Source: Nonomuraea candida
GTDB lineage: Bacteria > Actinomycetota > Actinomycetes > Streptosporangiales > Streptosporangiaceae
Assembly: GCF_000725485.1 (NCBI RefSeq)
Contig: NZ_JOAG01000005.1
Span: forward strand, 62,001 to 126,000
DNA: 64,000 nt
Direction: 5' to 3'
Position numbers and translations under genes: made by a program. This document shows positions 52,208 through 61,540 of the stretch, piece after piece. Each line of letters begins with the position of its first letter. The first letter of the stretch is position 1. A model generated the notes under the pieces. That model was not told the DNA's origin, ran no database searches, and saw only the letters and a program-made list of their open reading frames with translations.

Positions 52208-53803
52208 TCAGCCGACGTGGACCGGCGCGCCCTCGGTCTTCCTGCCGGCCTTGACGAACAGCGTCAGCGCGGCGGTCAGCACCGCGATGCAGGTGCTCAC
52301 CAGGAAGGCCAGGTGCATGCCGTCCATGAACGACAGGTGCACGGCGTTGCCGATCTGCTCGGACAGCCCGGGAGGCGCGGTGCCGAAGGCGGCGGCCTTC
52401 TCCAGGGCCACGAGCTGCTCGGGCGGGATCGACGCGGCCGCCGGGCCGAGGTAGCCGCCCAGCGTGTCGGAGATCTCGCCGGCCATCACGGCGCCCAGGA
52501 TCGCGGTGCCGAGCGCGCCGCCGACCTGCATCGCCGACTGCTGCAGGCCACCGGCGACGCCGCTGAGCTGAACGGGCGCGTTGCCCACGATGATCTCCGT
52601 GGCGCCCACGAAGACCGGCGAGAGGCCGAAGGCCAGCAGCACGAACGGGATGCCGCTCTCGATGAACGAGGCGTCGATGCTGAGCCGGGACATGAGGAAC
52701 ATCGCCAGCGCGGTGACCAGCAGGCCGGACGCCATCGTGATCTTCGGCCCGAACCGGCCGAGCGCCATGCCCGCCAGCGGCGAGGCGACGATCATGCCGG
52801 CGCTCATCGGCAGCATGCGCAGACCGGCCTCCAGCGGCGACAGCCCGTGCACGCCCTGGAAGAAGAAGCCCAGGAAGAACATCGCGCCGAACATCGCGAA
52901 CGCGACCATCATCATCAGGAAGGTGCCGATGGAGATGGACGGGTTGGCGAACAGCGACAGCGGCACCAGCGGCTGCTTGGCCCTGCTCTGCCAGAACACG
53001 AACGCCCCGATGAGCACCACGAACACGGCGATGAAGGTCAGCGTCGTGCTGTCGCCCCAGCCCCACTCGGGCGCCTTGATGATGGTCCAGACGAGCGAGA
53101 ACATCGCGCCGGACAGCAGCACCACGCCGAGCCAGTCGATGCGCGCCAGCGTCTGCGAGCGGTTCTCCTTGATCAGCAGAATGCCCATGATCAGCGCCAC
53201 GACGCCGACGGGGGCGTTGATGAAGAAGACCGACTCCCAGCTGACCTTCTCCACCAGCACGCCGCCCACGATCGGGCCGGCGGCGCTGGACAGGCCGATG
53301 ATCGCGCCCCAGGCGCCCATCGCCTGGTTCAGCTTCTCACCGGGGAAGGCCGCGCGCAGCAGCGCCAGGGCGGCCGGCTGCAGCAGCGCGCCGAACAGGC
53401 CCTGCAGCACCCGCAGCCCGATCAGCGCGCCGACCGGCGTGACGCCGGGAATGATCTCGGCGAGTTCGGCGCTGAGACCGATGCCCACCGACGAGATCGC
53501 GAAGCCCGCCACACCGATCAGAAAGACCCGCTTGTGCCCGAACAGGTCACCGAGCTTGCCGGCGGTGATCAGAAAGACCGCCAGCGCCAGCAGGTAGCCG
53601 CTGGTCACCCACTGCAGGTCGGAAAGTGAAGCCTTCAGGTCGGCCTGGATGACCGGGTTGGCGATGCCGACGACCGTGCCGTCCAGCATCACCATGATCA
53701 CACCAAGGCTGACAGCCAGCAGCACGAGCCACGGGTTGCCCCCCGTCCCCCGCTCCACAGGGCCGGACGGAGGCGGCGCGTCGACCGCCTTCGCGTGAGC
53801 CAT
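52208..53803 (-). CDS. 14-helix MFS drug exporter (EmrB/QacA type)
   Basis: 531 residues from ATG 53803. Helix 1 VSLGVIMVMLDGTVVGIANP carries motif D1 (LDxTVVxIA), and GLRVLQGLFGALLQPAALAL carries the motif-C/G-rich signature; about 14 transmembrane segments. Divergently oriented from the TetR gene at 53953, which probably represses it. Likely exports a toxic compound. Confidence 0.92.
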   Translation of the reverse strand: MAHAKAVDAPPPSGPVERGTGGNPWLVLLAVSLGVIMVMLDGTVVGIANPVIQADLKASLSDLQWVTSGYLLALAVFLITAGKLGDLFGHKRVFLIGVAGFAISSVGIGLSAELAEIIPGVTPVGALIGLRVLQGLFGALLQPAALALLRAAFPGEKLNQAMGAWGAIIGLSSAAGPIVGGVLVEKVSWESVFFINAPVGVVALIMGILLIKENRSQTLARIDWLGVVLLSGAMFSLVWTIIKAPEWGWGDSTTLTFIAVFVVLIGAFVFWQSRAKQPLVPLSLFANPSISIGTFLMMMVAFAMFGAMFFLGFFFQGVHGLSPLEAGLRMLPMSAGMIVASPLAGMALGRFGPKITMASGLLVTALAMFLMSRLSIDASFIESGIPFVLLAFGLSPVFVGATEIIVGNAPVQLSGVAGGLQQSAMQVGGALGTAILGAVMAGEISDTLGGYLGPAAASIPPEQLVALEKAAAFGTAPPGLSEQIGNAVHLSFMDGMHLAFLVSTCIAVLTAALTLFVKAGRKTEGAPVHVG

Positions 53804-53952
53804 GTAAGTCCCCCTATTACACGTACCGCCCCGCACCGGGGCATGGATCTCGTAAGCCTCGGTAGGCTATGACAGTCGACGACAGATGACAAACGACTTT
53901 TATTCGTCGCCTTATGACTTATGGCACACTGTGACAGAAAGGTTTCGAGGAA

Positions 53953-54576
53953 GTGACCACAGTGGGTCTGAGGGAACGCAAGAAGGAGAAGACGCGTCTG
54001 GCGATCCTGGACGCGGCGCTCGACCTATTCCTCGAACAAGGATACGAGTCGACGACGATCGAGCAGATAGCGGGGGCGGTCGAGATCTCGCCGCGCACCT
54101 TCTTCCGCTACTACACGGGCAAGGACCACGTGGCCCTGTGGTTCCACGACCACGGTGAGCAGATCATGCTGGAGACGTTCGCCGGGCGGCCGGCGGACGA
54201 GCCGCCGTTCACCTCCCTCATGCACGCGCTGCGCGCGGTGCTGAACGACGTCGAGGGCGTGACGCCCGAGAACGAGGAGAGGTTCATGAAGCTGCGGCGG
54301 CTCATGGAGGAGCATCCGCGCCTGATGGGCCTGTCGATGGCCAGGGGGCGCGCCACCGAGCAGCGCCTGGCCACGGCGGTCGCGGCGCGCCGGGGCGTGG
54401 CGGCCGACGACGACCAGCTCACGCACCTGATCGTGGGCTTCGCGATGTCCACCCTGCGGGTCGGCTTCGAGTGCCCGCGCTCCGACGCCACCATCGGCGA
54501 CGTGCGGCAGCGCATGGCGGAGTGCATCGAACTGGCCGAGGGCTCCCTGCGCCCCGGCTGGGACCTGCGCCGCTGA
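53953..54576 (+). CDS. TetR-family repressor, divergent from the drug exporter
   Basis: 207 residues from GTG 53953 with GAGGA upstream. N-terminal HTH (about 12-58): RLAILDAALDLFLEQGYEST, TIEQIAGAVEISPRTFFRYY. The C-terminal ligand domain matches the MftR/TetR C-terminal type. The 149-base spacer to the exporter contains AT-rich repeats of ATGAC(A/T) words (53867-53940, e.g. CTATGACAG, CTTATGAC, CTGTGACAG), plausible operators for both genes. Confidence 0.9.
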   Translation: MTTVGLRERKKEKTRLAILDAALDLFLEQGYESTTIEQIAGAVEISPRTFFRYYTGKDHVALWFHDHGEQIMLETFAGRPADEPPFTSLMHALRAVLNDVEGVTPENEERFMKLRRLMEEHPRLMGLSMARGRATEQRLATAVAARRGVAADDDQLTHLIVGFAMSTLRVGFECPRSDATIGDVRQRMAECIELAEGSLRPGWDLRR

Positions 54577-54700
54577 ACCCGCCCGCCACCGTACCCACCG
54601 CCGCTGAACCCACCCGCCACTGGACCCACCGCCACCGAACGCCGCCCACCGCCGAGCCCCCGCCCACCGCTGAACCCCGCCCACCGCTGAACCCGCCGGC
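54577..54700. repeat. imperfect CCACCGCTGAACCC-type repeats
   Basis: After the TetR stop the phrase CCCACCGC(C/T)GA(A/G)CCC and variants recur at least six times with irregular spacing of 14-25 bases to about 54700. Cytosine/adenine-rich on the plus strand. Lies between convergent genes and shows no coding character. Confidence 0.7.
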
Positions 54701-54758
54701 CCCAAGACCCGCCCGGCCCCGGCCCGGACGGGGCCGGTTGCGCCGGTCCGGCCGGAGG

Positions 54759-55337
54759 TCAGTTCAGGGTCGGGTCGTCGGGACAGGTGGCCACGAAGGC
54801 CAGCTCCCCGCGCTGGCGGCGCAGCACCCGCCGCCAGAGTGAGGCCGGGTCGGCGTGGAAGGTGTCGCCGACCTCCGAGTCGACGACGTACCAGGCCCCT
54901 TCGGCTATCTCGCTCTCGAGCTGCCCCGACGTCCAGCCCGCGTATCCCGCGAAGATGCGCATCTGCGCGATCTCCCCTTGCAGGATCTCCGGCGGCGCGT
55001 CCAGGTCGACCGTGCCCAGCCGCGCCACGGCGTCGGTGCCCGCGTGCAGCCGGCGCCAGCCGAGCGGCTCCTCGCCGCTGGGCACGGCCGCCAGCGCCAG
55101 CGCGCTGTCGGTCTGCACCGGCCCGCCCTCGAAGAGCACAGAGGGCCCCGTGACCAACGGGTCCCACACGGGCAGCACCTGCGTCACGGAGATGTCGCTC
55201 GGCCTGTTGAGCACGACGCCCAGGGTGCCGCCGTCGTGGTCGTGTTCGAGGATCAGCACGACGCTACGCCGGAAGTTGGGGTCGTCGAGAAGTGGCGTCG
55301 CCACCAGCAACCCGCCGACGTAGATCGCTTCCGCCAT
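54759..55337 (-). CDS. YqgE/AlgH family protein
   Basis: 192 residues: VGGLLVATPLLDDPNFRRSV, VLILEHDHDGGTLGVVLNRP, then LFEGGPVQTDSALAL and FAGYAGWTSGQLESEIAEGA WYVVD. These are the hallmarks of the DUF179 fold. Conserved but biochemically undefined. Confidence 0.93.
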   Translation of the reverse strand: MAEAIYVGGLLVATPLLDDPNFRRSVVLILEHDHDGGTLGVVLNRPSDISVTQVLPVWDPLVTGPSVLFEGGPVQTDSALALAAVPSGEEPLGWRRLHAGTDAVARLGTVDLDAPPEILQGEIAQMRIFAGYAGWTSGQLESEIAEGAWYVVDSEVGDTFHADPASLWRRVLRRQRGELAFVATCPDDPTLN

Positions 55338-55448
55338 ACATCCATCATGAGGTACCTGCGGGGGTGCGCGCTCCCCCGGAGTGTCGATGTTACTCTTCGT
55401 ACACAGATGGGAACTTTAGGTAGCGAAGATCACATTCGGGGGGAGCAC

Positions 55449-55964
55449 ATGCGCACCGGGATCCGCCTCGCCCTGGCCGCCCTGCCGCTGGGCGCCGTCC
55501 TGCTGTTGTTCCCCGCCGCCGCCGGCGCGTGGCCGGGCCCCGGCGACGACGCCGGAGACCCGTTCACGATGACGGTGGACGACGTGGGGTGCAAGTCCGG
55601 CAAGGTGGCCGTCCGGCTGCACAACCAGACCCGCCAGCTGGCCCGCTTCGACCTGAAGGCCGACGGCGTGAGCGTGGCGAGCGGCTCGATCCCGGCCCGC
55701 AAGACCATCGAGCGGCACATCCCGGTGGGCAAGGGCAGCGGGGCCGAGATCGAGGCGTACTCGGTCAGCGAGCACGCCCCGGAGACGCTCATCGACTCCA
55801 GCCACGTCGAGAACGACTGCCCCTGGGGCCACCGGCACGGCCGCCTCCCCTACACGGGCCCGCCCGCCGACCTCATGGGCAAACTGGCCACGGCGGGCGG
55901 CCTCGTGGTGATGGGCGGCATCCTGTGGTGGTACGGCTCCATCTGGCCCCGCTCGACCCCGTGA
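55449..55964 (+). CDS. LPXTG-type cell-wall anchored protein
   Basis: 171 residues from ATG 55449 with GGGGGAG upstream. Signal peptide 1-27 (LALAALPLGAVLLLFPAAAGA). A beta-rich domain (38-125) has one Cys pair (C48, C124). The sorting signal is LPYTG (133-137), then a hydrophobic helix (about 142-163) and a short tail with one Arg. It should be attached to the wall by a sortase; no sortase gene is in the window. Confidence 0.82.
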   Translation: MRTGIRLALAALPLGAVLLLFPAAAGAWPGPGDDAGDPFTMTVDDVGCKSGKVAVRLHNQTRQLARFDLKADGVSVASGSIPARKTIERHIPVGKGSGAEIEAYSVSEHAPETLIDSSHVENDCPWGHRHGRLPYTGPPADLMGKLATAGGLVVMGGILWWYGSIWPRSTP

Positions 55965-55973
55965 ACCACGTGT

Positions 55974-56660
55974 TCACCCCTGCCGCTCCGGGTGGGCGCG
56001 TACGGCCTTGTGGGCGCGTGGCCGGGCGCGCGGGGCGGGAGCCGGTTCGGCGGCGACGAACGCCCCCGCCCTGGCGGCGGCCAGGGCGCGTGCGACCGAT
56101 CGTTCGGCGTCCTCCCGCGTCACCGGCTCCCGCGTGACCACCAGCCGGTAGTAGAGCGGCGCGGAGATCGCCCTGATCACCTCACCCCCGTCGGTCCCCC
56201 GCGGCAGCTCGCCCCGTTCGACGGCCAGGTCCACCGCCTTGGCCCACTCCTCGATGCGGCGCAGGTAGAAGGTCCGCAGCGCCGCCGCCGCCTGCTCGTC
56301 GGCGGTGGCGGCGGCGATCACGGCCTGGAACGTGGCCCCGAGCCGCCCGTCCGTGATCGCGTCGAGCACGGACTGCGCGTTGGCCAGCAGGTCGCCCTCG
56401 ATGCCGCCCGTGTCGGCGTGCGGGGACGACTGGTTGGCCAGTTCGTTCATGAGGTCGGCCACGAGGCCGGGGGTGCCGCCCCAGCGCCGGTAGACGGTGG
56501 TCTTGCCGACGCCGGCCCTGGCCGCGACCTGGTCCATGGTCAGGCCGTGGAAGCCGCGCTCGACCAGCTCGTCCTGAGTGGCCTCGAGCACGGCCGCGCG
56601 CACCCTCGCCGTGCGGCCGCCGGGCCGCACGGTTCCCGCCGAGCGGGATGGTTGGTCCAT
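55974..56660 (-). CDS. TetR-family regulator
   Basis: 228 residues. HTH at about 20-65 (AVLEATQDELVERGFHGLTM, DQVAARAGVGKTTVYRRWGG). The C-terminal domain is of the TetR_C type with TFQAVIAAATADEQAAAALR. Inverted repeat TGGGACA/TGTCCCA (56676-56682, 56710-56716) and AAACGTTT (56703-56710) lie just upstream and could be its operator. Target genes are not evident. Confidence 0.88.
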   Translation of the reverse strand: MDQPSRSAGTVRPGGRTARVRAAVLEATQDELVERGFHGLTMDQVAARAGVGKTTVYRRWGGTPGLVADLMNELANQSSPHADTGGIEGDLLANAQSVLDAITDGRLGATFQAVIAAATADEQAAAALRTFYLRRIEEWAKAVDLAVERGELPRGTDGGEVIRAISAPLYYRLVVTREPVTREDAERSVARALAAARAGAFVAAEPAPAPRARPRAHKAVRAHPERQG

Positions 56661-56744
56661 CGAGTCTCCTCGTTGTGGGACATGCCAAGACGCAGACTAC
56701 CGAAACGTTTGTCCCATTAATGGAGAGCCCTGCACGTGACCCGT

Positions 56745-56761
56745 GTTCGGCAATGCCGAAC
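56745..56761. promoter_or_regulatory. GylR-type operator, copy 1
   Basis: GTTCGGCA-A-TGCCGAAC, a perfect 17-bp palindrome, ends 18 bases before the regulator start at 56780. The same palindrome (central base T) lies before glpK. Indicates autoregulation of the IclR-type gene. Confidence 0.85.
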
Positions 56762-56779
56762 TGCGCTAGGGTTCCCGGT

Positions 56780-57529
56780 GTGGGAGAGACGATTCAATCG
56801 GTGGAGCGCGCCGCCGCGATCCTACGGCTGCTCGCCTCCGGCCACCGACAGCTCGGCGTGGCCGAGCTGGCCAGGGCGATGGGCCTGCCCAAGGGCACGC
56901 TGCACGGCATCCTGCGCACGCTGGTCCACGTCGGATTCGTCGAGCAGGACCAGGCCACGGGCAAGTACCGGCTCGGGGCCACGCTGCTCCACCTGGGCAG
57001 CAGCTACCTCGACGTCAACGAGCTGCGCACCCGCTCCATCAACTGGGCCGACGCGCTGGCCGGCCGCAGCAGGGAGAGCGCCTGGATCGGGACCCTGCAC
57101 GAGGGCCACGTCCTGGTCATCCACCACGTCTTCCGGCCCGACGACAGCATGCAGACGCTCCAGGTGGGCACCTACCTGCCCACCCACGCCAGCGCGCTGG
57201 GCAAGGTCCTGCTCGCCCACGACCCGTACGCCGAGCCGCCCGCCCCTCCCCTGCACCCCCACACCAAGCGCACCCTCGTCGAACCGGCCGCCCTGGAGGC
57301 GGAGCTCGACCGGGTCAGGGCGCGCGGCTGGGCGGCCGAGATGGAGGAGCTGACCGAGGGCGAGGTGGCCATCGCGGCGCCCATCAAGGACCGGCGCGGC
57401 ATCGTGGTCGGCGCCATCGGCATCAGGGGCGCGGTGGAGCGGCTGGCCCCCGGGGAGACGCTCAACATGGAGTTCGTCTCCTACGTACGCGACGCCGCCC
57501 GCGCCATCACCCGCGACCTCGCCCGATGA
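56780..57529 (+). CDS. IclR-family glycerol operon regulator (GylR-like)
   Basis: 249 residues from GTG 56780. Winged HTH (about 1-70: SVERAAAILRLLASGHRQLG, VAELARAMGLPKGTLHGILR), then IclR effector domain with THASALGKVLLA and VGAIGIRGAVERL. It lies directly upstream of glpK-glpD, as gylR does in Streptomyces, and both genes carry the same operator. Effector is probably glycerol 3-phosphate, by analogy. Confidence 0.9.
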   Translation: MGETIQSVERAAAILRLLASGHRQLGVAELARAMGLPKGTLHGILRTLVHVGFVEQDQATGKYRLGATLLHLGSSYLDVNELRTRSINWADALAGRSRESAWIGTLHEGHVLVIHHVFRPDDSMQTLQVGTYLPTHASALGKVLLAHDPYAEPPAPPLHPHTKRTLVEPAALEAELDRVRARGWAAEMEELTEGEVAIAAPIKDRRGIVVGAIGIRGAVERLAPGETLNMEFVSYVRDAARAITRDLAR

Positions 57530-57565
57530 CACTTGAACAGCTTCCCGGGGACCACATACCATCGC

Positions 57566-57582
57566 GTTCGGCATTGCCGAAC
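57566..57582. promoter_or_regulatory. GylR-type operator, copy 2
   Basis: GTTCGGCA-T-TGCCGAAC, perfect 17-bp palindrome ending 23 bases before the glpK start. Matches copy 1 except for the central base, so one regulator should bind both. Confidence 0.88.
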
Positions 57583-57605
57583 CACGAGCCCTAGCGAGGA
57601 ATCCG

Positions 57606-59084
57606 TTGCCTCGACCGCACTACGTCGCCGCCATCGACCAGGGCACCACGTCCAGCCGGTGCATCGTGTTCGACCAGGCCGGCCACATCATCTCCGTCGC
57701 CCAGCGTGAGCACCGCCAGATCTTCCCCAGGCCGGGCTGGGTCGAACACGACGCGGACGAGATCTGGCAGGCCGTACGGGGCGTGCTGGAAGAGGCCGTG
57801 AGCGGCGCCGGCATCGAGGACGCCCAGATCGCCGCGCTGGGCATCACCAACCAGCGCGAGACCACCGTGCTGTGGGAGCGCGCCACGGGCCGCCCCGTCT
57901 GCCCGGCGGTCGTCTGGCAGGACACCCGCACCGACGCGCTCACCCGGGCGCTGGCCGAGCACGAGGGCCTGTTCAAGGAGAGGGCCGGGCTGCCGCTGGC
58001 CACCTACTTCTCCGGGCCCAAGATCCGCTGGCTGCTCGACGCGTACGGCCTGCGCGAGCGGGCCGAGCGCGGCGAGGTGCTGTTCGGCACCATGGACAGC
58101 TGGCTGCTGTGGAACCTCACCGGCCGCCACCTCACCGACGTGACCAACGCCAGCCGCACCATGCTCATGAACATCCACACCCTGGCCTGGGACGACGAGC
58201 TGCTGGCCGCGCTGGGCGTGCCGCGCGCGATGCTGCCCGAGATCCGCCCCTCGGCCGAGGTCTACGGGCACACCGCCGCCGGCGTGCCGGTGGCGGCGGC
58301 GCTGGGCGACCAGCAGGCGGCGCTGTTCGGGCAGACCTGCTTCGCGCCGGGCGAGGTCAAGAGCACCTACGGCTCGGGCAGCTTCCTGCTGATGAACACC
58401 GGCCAGGAGCCGGTCGTCTCCAAGCACGGCCTGCTGACCACCGTCGGCTACCGCATCGGCGACGGCCCCGCCACCTACGCGCTGGAGGGCGCCATCGCGG
58501 TCACCGGCTCCCTGGTGCAGTGGCTGCGCGACAACCTGGGCCTGATCTCCAGCGCGGCCGAGATCGAGACGCTGGCCAGGACCGTGGACGACAACGGCGG
58601 CTGCTACTTCGTCCCGGCGTTCTCGGGGCTGTTCGCGCCACACTGGCGCGCCGACGCGCGCGGGGTGATCGCGGGGCTGACCGGGTTCGTCAACAAGGGG
58701 CACATCGCGCGGGCCGTGCTGGAGGCCACGGCGTGGCAGACCCGCGAGGTGGTGGACGCGATGAACGCCGACTCGGGCCTCGACCTGACCACGCTGCGCG
58801 CCGACGGCGGCATGACCGCCGACAACCTGCTCATGCAGACGCTCGCCGACGTGCTGGCCGTGCCGGTGATCCGGCCGATGGTGGCCGAGACCACCGCGCT
58901 CGGCGCCGCGTACGCCGCCGGGCTGGCCACCGGCTACTGGCCCGACCTCGACAGCCTGCGCGCCAACTGGCACAAGGCGGCCGAATGGCGCCCCGCCATC
59001 GACGAGTCCACCCGCGAGCGCGAATACCGTAACTGGAAGAAGGCCGTGGCCCGCACCCTGGGCTGGGTCGAGCAGGAGGGATGA
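57606..59084 (+). CDS. glpK: glycerol kinase
   Basis: 492 residues from TTG 57606, with GCGAGGA upstream. FGGY family: [15 protein letters not shown] (9-23), [43 protein letters not shown] and [14 protein letters not shown]. Phosphorylates glycerol for GlpD. No glycerol facilitator gene is present in this cluster, unlike gylCABX of Streptomyces. Confidence 0.96.
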   Translation: MPRPHYVAAIDQGTTSSRCIVFDQAGHIISVAQREHRQIFPRPGWVEHDADEIWQAVRGVLEEAVSGAGIEDAQIAALGITNQRETTVLWERATGRPVCPAVVWQDTRTDALTRALAEHEGLFKERAGLPLATYFSGPKIRWLLDAYGLRERAERGEVLFGTMDSWLLWNLTGRHLTDVTNASRTMLMNIHTLAWDDELLAALGVPRAMLPEIRPSAEVYGHTAAGVPVAAALGDQQAALFGQTCFAPGEVKSTYGSGSFLLMNTGQEPVVSKHGLLTTVGYRIGDGPATYALEGAIAVTGSLVQWLRDNLGLISSAAEIETLARTVDDNGGCYFVPAFSGLFAPHWRADARGVIAGLTGFVNKGHIARAVLEATAWQTREVVDAMNADSGLDLTTLRADGGMTADNLLMQTLADVLAVPVIRPMVAETTALGAAYAAGLATGYWPDLDSLRANWHKAAEWRPAIDESTREREYRNWKKAVARTLGWVEQEG

Positions 59085-59086
59085 CG

Positions 59087-60640
59087 GTGATGACGACCGC
59101 GATCGGCACCGACCGGGCGGAGGTCAGGGAGGAGCTCTCGGCGACCTCCTTCGACCTGCTCGTGATCGGCGGAGGCATCCTGGGCACGTCGGTGACCTGG
59201 ATGGCCGCCCAGGCGGGCCTGCGGGTGGCGATGGTCGACGCCGGCGACTTCGCCGGGGCCACCTCCAGCGCCTCCTCCAAGCTCGTCCACGGCGGCCTGC
59301 GCTACCTGCAGACCGGCAACGTCAAGCTGGTGGCCGAGAACCACCGCGAGCGGCGCGCGCTGGCCGGCGACATCGCGCCTCACCTGGTCAAGCCGCTGAC
59401 GTTCCTGGTGCCGATCTACAAGGGCGGGCCGCACGGCGCCGCCAAGCTGGGCGCGGGCGTGTTCCTGTATTCGGCGCTGTCGGTGTTCGGCGACGGCATG
59501 GGCAAGGTCATCACGCCCCACCAGGCGCTGGCCAAGGTGCCCGCGCTGCGCACCGAGGGGCTGCGGGCCGCCGCCGTCTACGGCGACCACCAGATGAACG
59601 ACAGCCGCGTCGCGGTCATGACCGTGCGGGCCGCCGTCGACGCGGGCGCGACCGTGCTCAACCACGCCGAGGTCGTCGGGCTGCGCAAGACGGCCGGCAG
59701 CGTGACGGGCGCCGAGCTGCGCGACCGGCTCGACGGCGCCGAGTTCGGCGTCTCGGCCCGCCTCGTGCTGAACGCGACCGGCCCGTGGGTCGACCACCTG
59801 CGGCGCATGGAGGACCCGGACGCCGCGCCCAGCATCCGGCTGTCCAAGGGCGCCCACCTGGTGCTGCGCCGGCACGAGCCGTGGAAGGCCGCGCTCACCA
59901 CGCCGATCGACAAATACCGCGTCTCGTTCGCGATCCCGTGGGAGGACCACCTGCTGCTGGGCACCACGGACGAGCCCTACGAGGGCGACCCCGGCCTGGT
60001 GAGCCCCACGGAGGCCGACATCGCGCAGATCCTCGACGAGGCGGGCCACTCCGTACGCGACGAGCAGCTCCGGCGCGAGGACATCACCTACGCCTTCGCC
60101 GGCCTGCGCGTCCTGCCCGGCGGTCCCGGCCAGGTGACGGCCGCCAAGCGGGAGACGGTGCTGACCAGGGGCTCCGGCGGCATGTTGTCGGTGGCCGGCG
60201 GCAAGTGGACCACCTACCGGCACATCGGCAAGCACGTCCTCGACATCCTCGCCCACCTGCCGGGCCGGCCGCTCGGCGACGACCTGGCCGACATCCTGCC
60301 CGCCGTGCCGCTGCCCGGCCTGGCCAGCCCCGACGCGGTGGCGCTGCGCCTGTGGACCGACCGCGAGCGGGGCGCGCGCATGGACCCGCTGGTGGCCAGG
60401 CACCTGGCCACGCACTACGGCTCGCTCGCGTTCGAGCTGGCGCGGCTCATCCGCGAGGACCCCGCGCTCGGCGAGCGCATCCACCCGGACGGCCCCGACA
60501 TCTGGGCCCAGGCGATCTACGCGCGCGACCACGAGTGGGCGGCCACGGTGGACGACGTCGTACGCCGCCGCACCACCCTCACCGTACGCGGCCTCGACAC
60601 GCCCGACGTCCGGGCCGGGATCGCGGCGCTGCTGGGCTGA
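59087..60640 (+). CDS. glpD: glycerol-3-phosphate dehydrogenase, FAD type
   Basis: About 517 residues. FAD Rossmann motif LLVIGGGILGTSVTWMAAQA, then SSASSKLVHGGLRYL and LSVAGGKWTTYR; the C-terminal DAO_C domain ends the protein. ATG 59081 overlaps the glpK stop but sits directly against AGGAGGG (59073-59080), so GTG 59087 or ATG 59090 are better spaced starts. Oxidises glycerol 3-phosphate to DHAP at the membrane. Confidence 0.95.
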   Translation: MMTTAIGTDRAEVREELSATSFDLLVIGGGILGTSVTWMAAQAGLRVAMVDAGDFAGATSSASSKLVHGGLRYLQTGNVKLVAENHRERRALAGDIAPHLVKPLTFLVPIYKGGPHGAAKLGAGVFLYSALSVFGDGMGKVITPHQALAKVPALRTEGLRAAAVYGDHQMNDSRVAVMTVRAAVDAGATVLNHAEVVGLRKTAGSVTGAELRDRLDGAEFGVSARLVLNATGPWVDHLRRMEDPDAAPSIRLSKGAHLVLRRHEPWKAALTTPIDKYRVSFAIPWEDHLLLGTTDEPYEGDPGLVSPTEADIAQILDEAGHSVRDEQLRREDITYAFAGLRVLPGGPGQVTAAKRETVLTRGSGGMLSVAGGKWTTYRHIGKHVLDILAHLPGRPLGDDLADILPAVPLPGLASPDAVALRLWTDRERGARMDPLVARHLATHYGSLAFELARLIREDPALGERIHPDGPDIWAQAIYARDHEWAATVDDVVRRRTTLTVRGLDTPDVRAGIAALLG

Positions 60641-60687
60641 ACCGGCGCGGGAGGTGGCCCCGTGCCCGGCGTGGGCAGGGGGTGGGC

Positions 60688-61191
60688 ATGCGTACTCCCA
60701 TCAACGAAGCCCTGCTGCGGCACTTCACGGACCTGCGCGACGGCGACCACGGCCAGGCCGTCACGCGGGAGGACAAGGAACGCGTGTTCACCAGGGCCGT
60801 CGAGCTGCTCGATCCGGTGGCGCGCCGGGCCCTCGACGAGGCCAACGCCGACCTGCTGCTCGGCACCGGGGAGGTGGTGGCCAGCGGGGTCACCCGCTCG
60901 CGCGAGGGCGGGCTCAACGCGATGTGGTCGCTGACCTGGCCGCAGCAGCGCGACGCCGGGGTGCAGCCGATCGCGGTCGTCGCCCACTTCGGCTGCGACT
61001 TCCACCATCCGCACCTGCGCGGCAACACGGTCGGCGACTGGCCGCTGAACGTCTTCGACGAGTCGGACGCGGCCGGCCAGCTCGACACCCTCCGGGTGAT
61101 CGCCGCCGCCGACGCCCACAACCTGGTCTTCCAGGAGAGCTACCGCCTCATGCCCGCCATCACCACCCAGGCCCACCACACACCGGGGTGA
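60688..61191 (+). CDS. conserved hypothetical protein, last gene of the glp group
   Basis: 167 residues from ATG 60688. Helical N-terminal half; the C-terminal half contains VVAHFGCDFHHPHLRGNTVG DWPLNVFDESD, with clustered His, Cys and Asp that could bind a metal or ligand. It follows glpD by 47 bases with no terminator between, so it may be co-transcribed. I do not recognise the family; AAAADAHNLVFQESYRL-like ending is distinctive. Confidence 0.6.
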   Translation: MRTPINEALLRHFTDLRDGDHGQAVTREDKERVFTRAVELLDPVARRALDEANADLLLGTGEVVASGVTRSREGGLNAMWSLTWPQQRDAGVQPIAVVAHFGCDFHHPHLRGNTVGDWPLNVFDESDAAGQLDTLRVIAAADAHNLVFQESYRLMPAITTQAHHTPG

Positions 61192-61264
61192 GCCCCACGA
61201 CCACCGCACGGGCCCGGTGGTCCGCCATTCGGACGACCCGCCAGGCCACCATGTGAACGGCCCC

Positions 61265-61425
61265 CGGGTCACCACGTCAACAGCCCACGGGTCACCACGT
61301 CAACAGCCCACGGGTCACCACGTCAACAGCCCACGGGTCACCACGTCGAAGGCCCCCGGGTCAGCGCGTCAGCGGCCCACGGGTCACCGCGTCAACGGCC
61401 CACGGGTCACCACGTCGACGGCCGA
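61265..61425. repeat. seven tandem 23-bp repeats
   Basis: Units beginning CGGGTCACCACGTCAACAGC start at 61265, 61288, 61311, 61334, 61357, 61380 and 61403; the first three are nearly identical and the later ones drift. A diverged unit precedes at 61242. Between convergent genes. Contiguous and without spacers, so not CRISPR. Confidence 0.92.
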
Positions 61426-61540
61426 CGTGACGCCGTTACGGCGGCCCGCCCCGTGCGGGTCAGCCGCCGTCTCCCTGGAGGCCCTCAGCCCCGGCCGGCG
61501 CTTGGCGTGCCGCCGGCACCGCCGTAACGGAAAAACTCGA

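Noticed and set aside
61265..61425. CRISPR array
   Set aside because: Units of 23 bp are contiguous with no spacers, and no cas genes are nearby.
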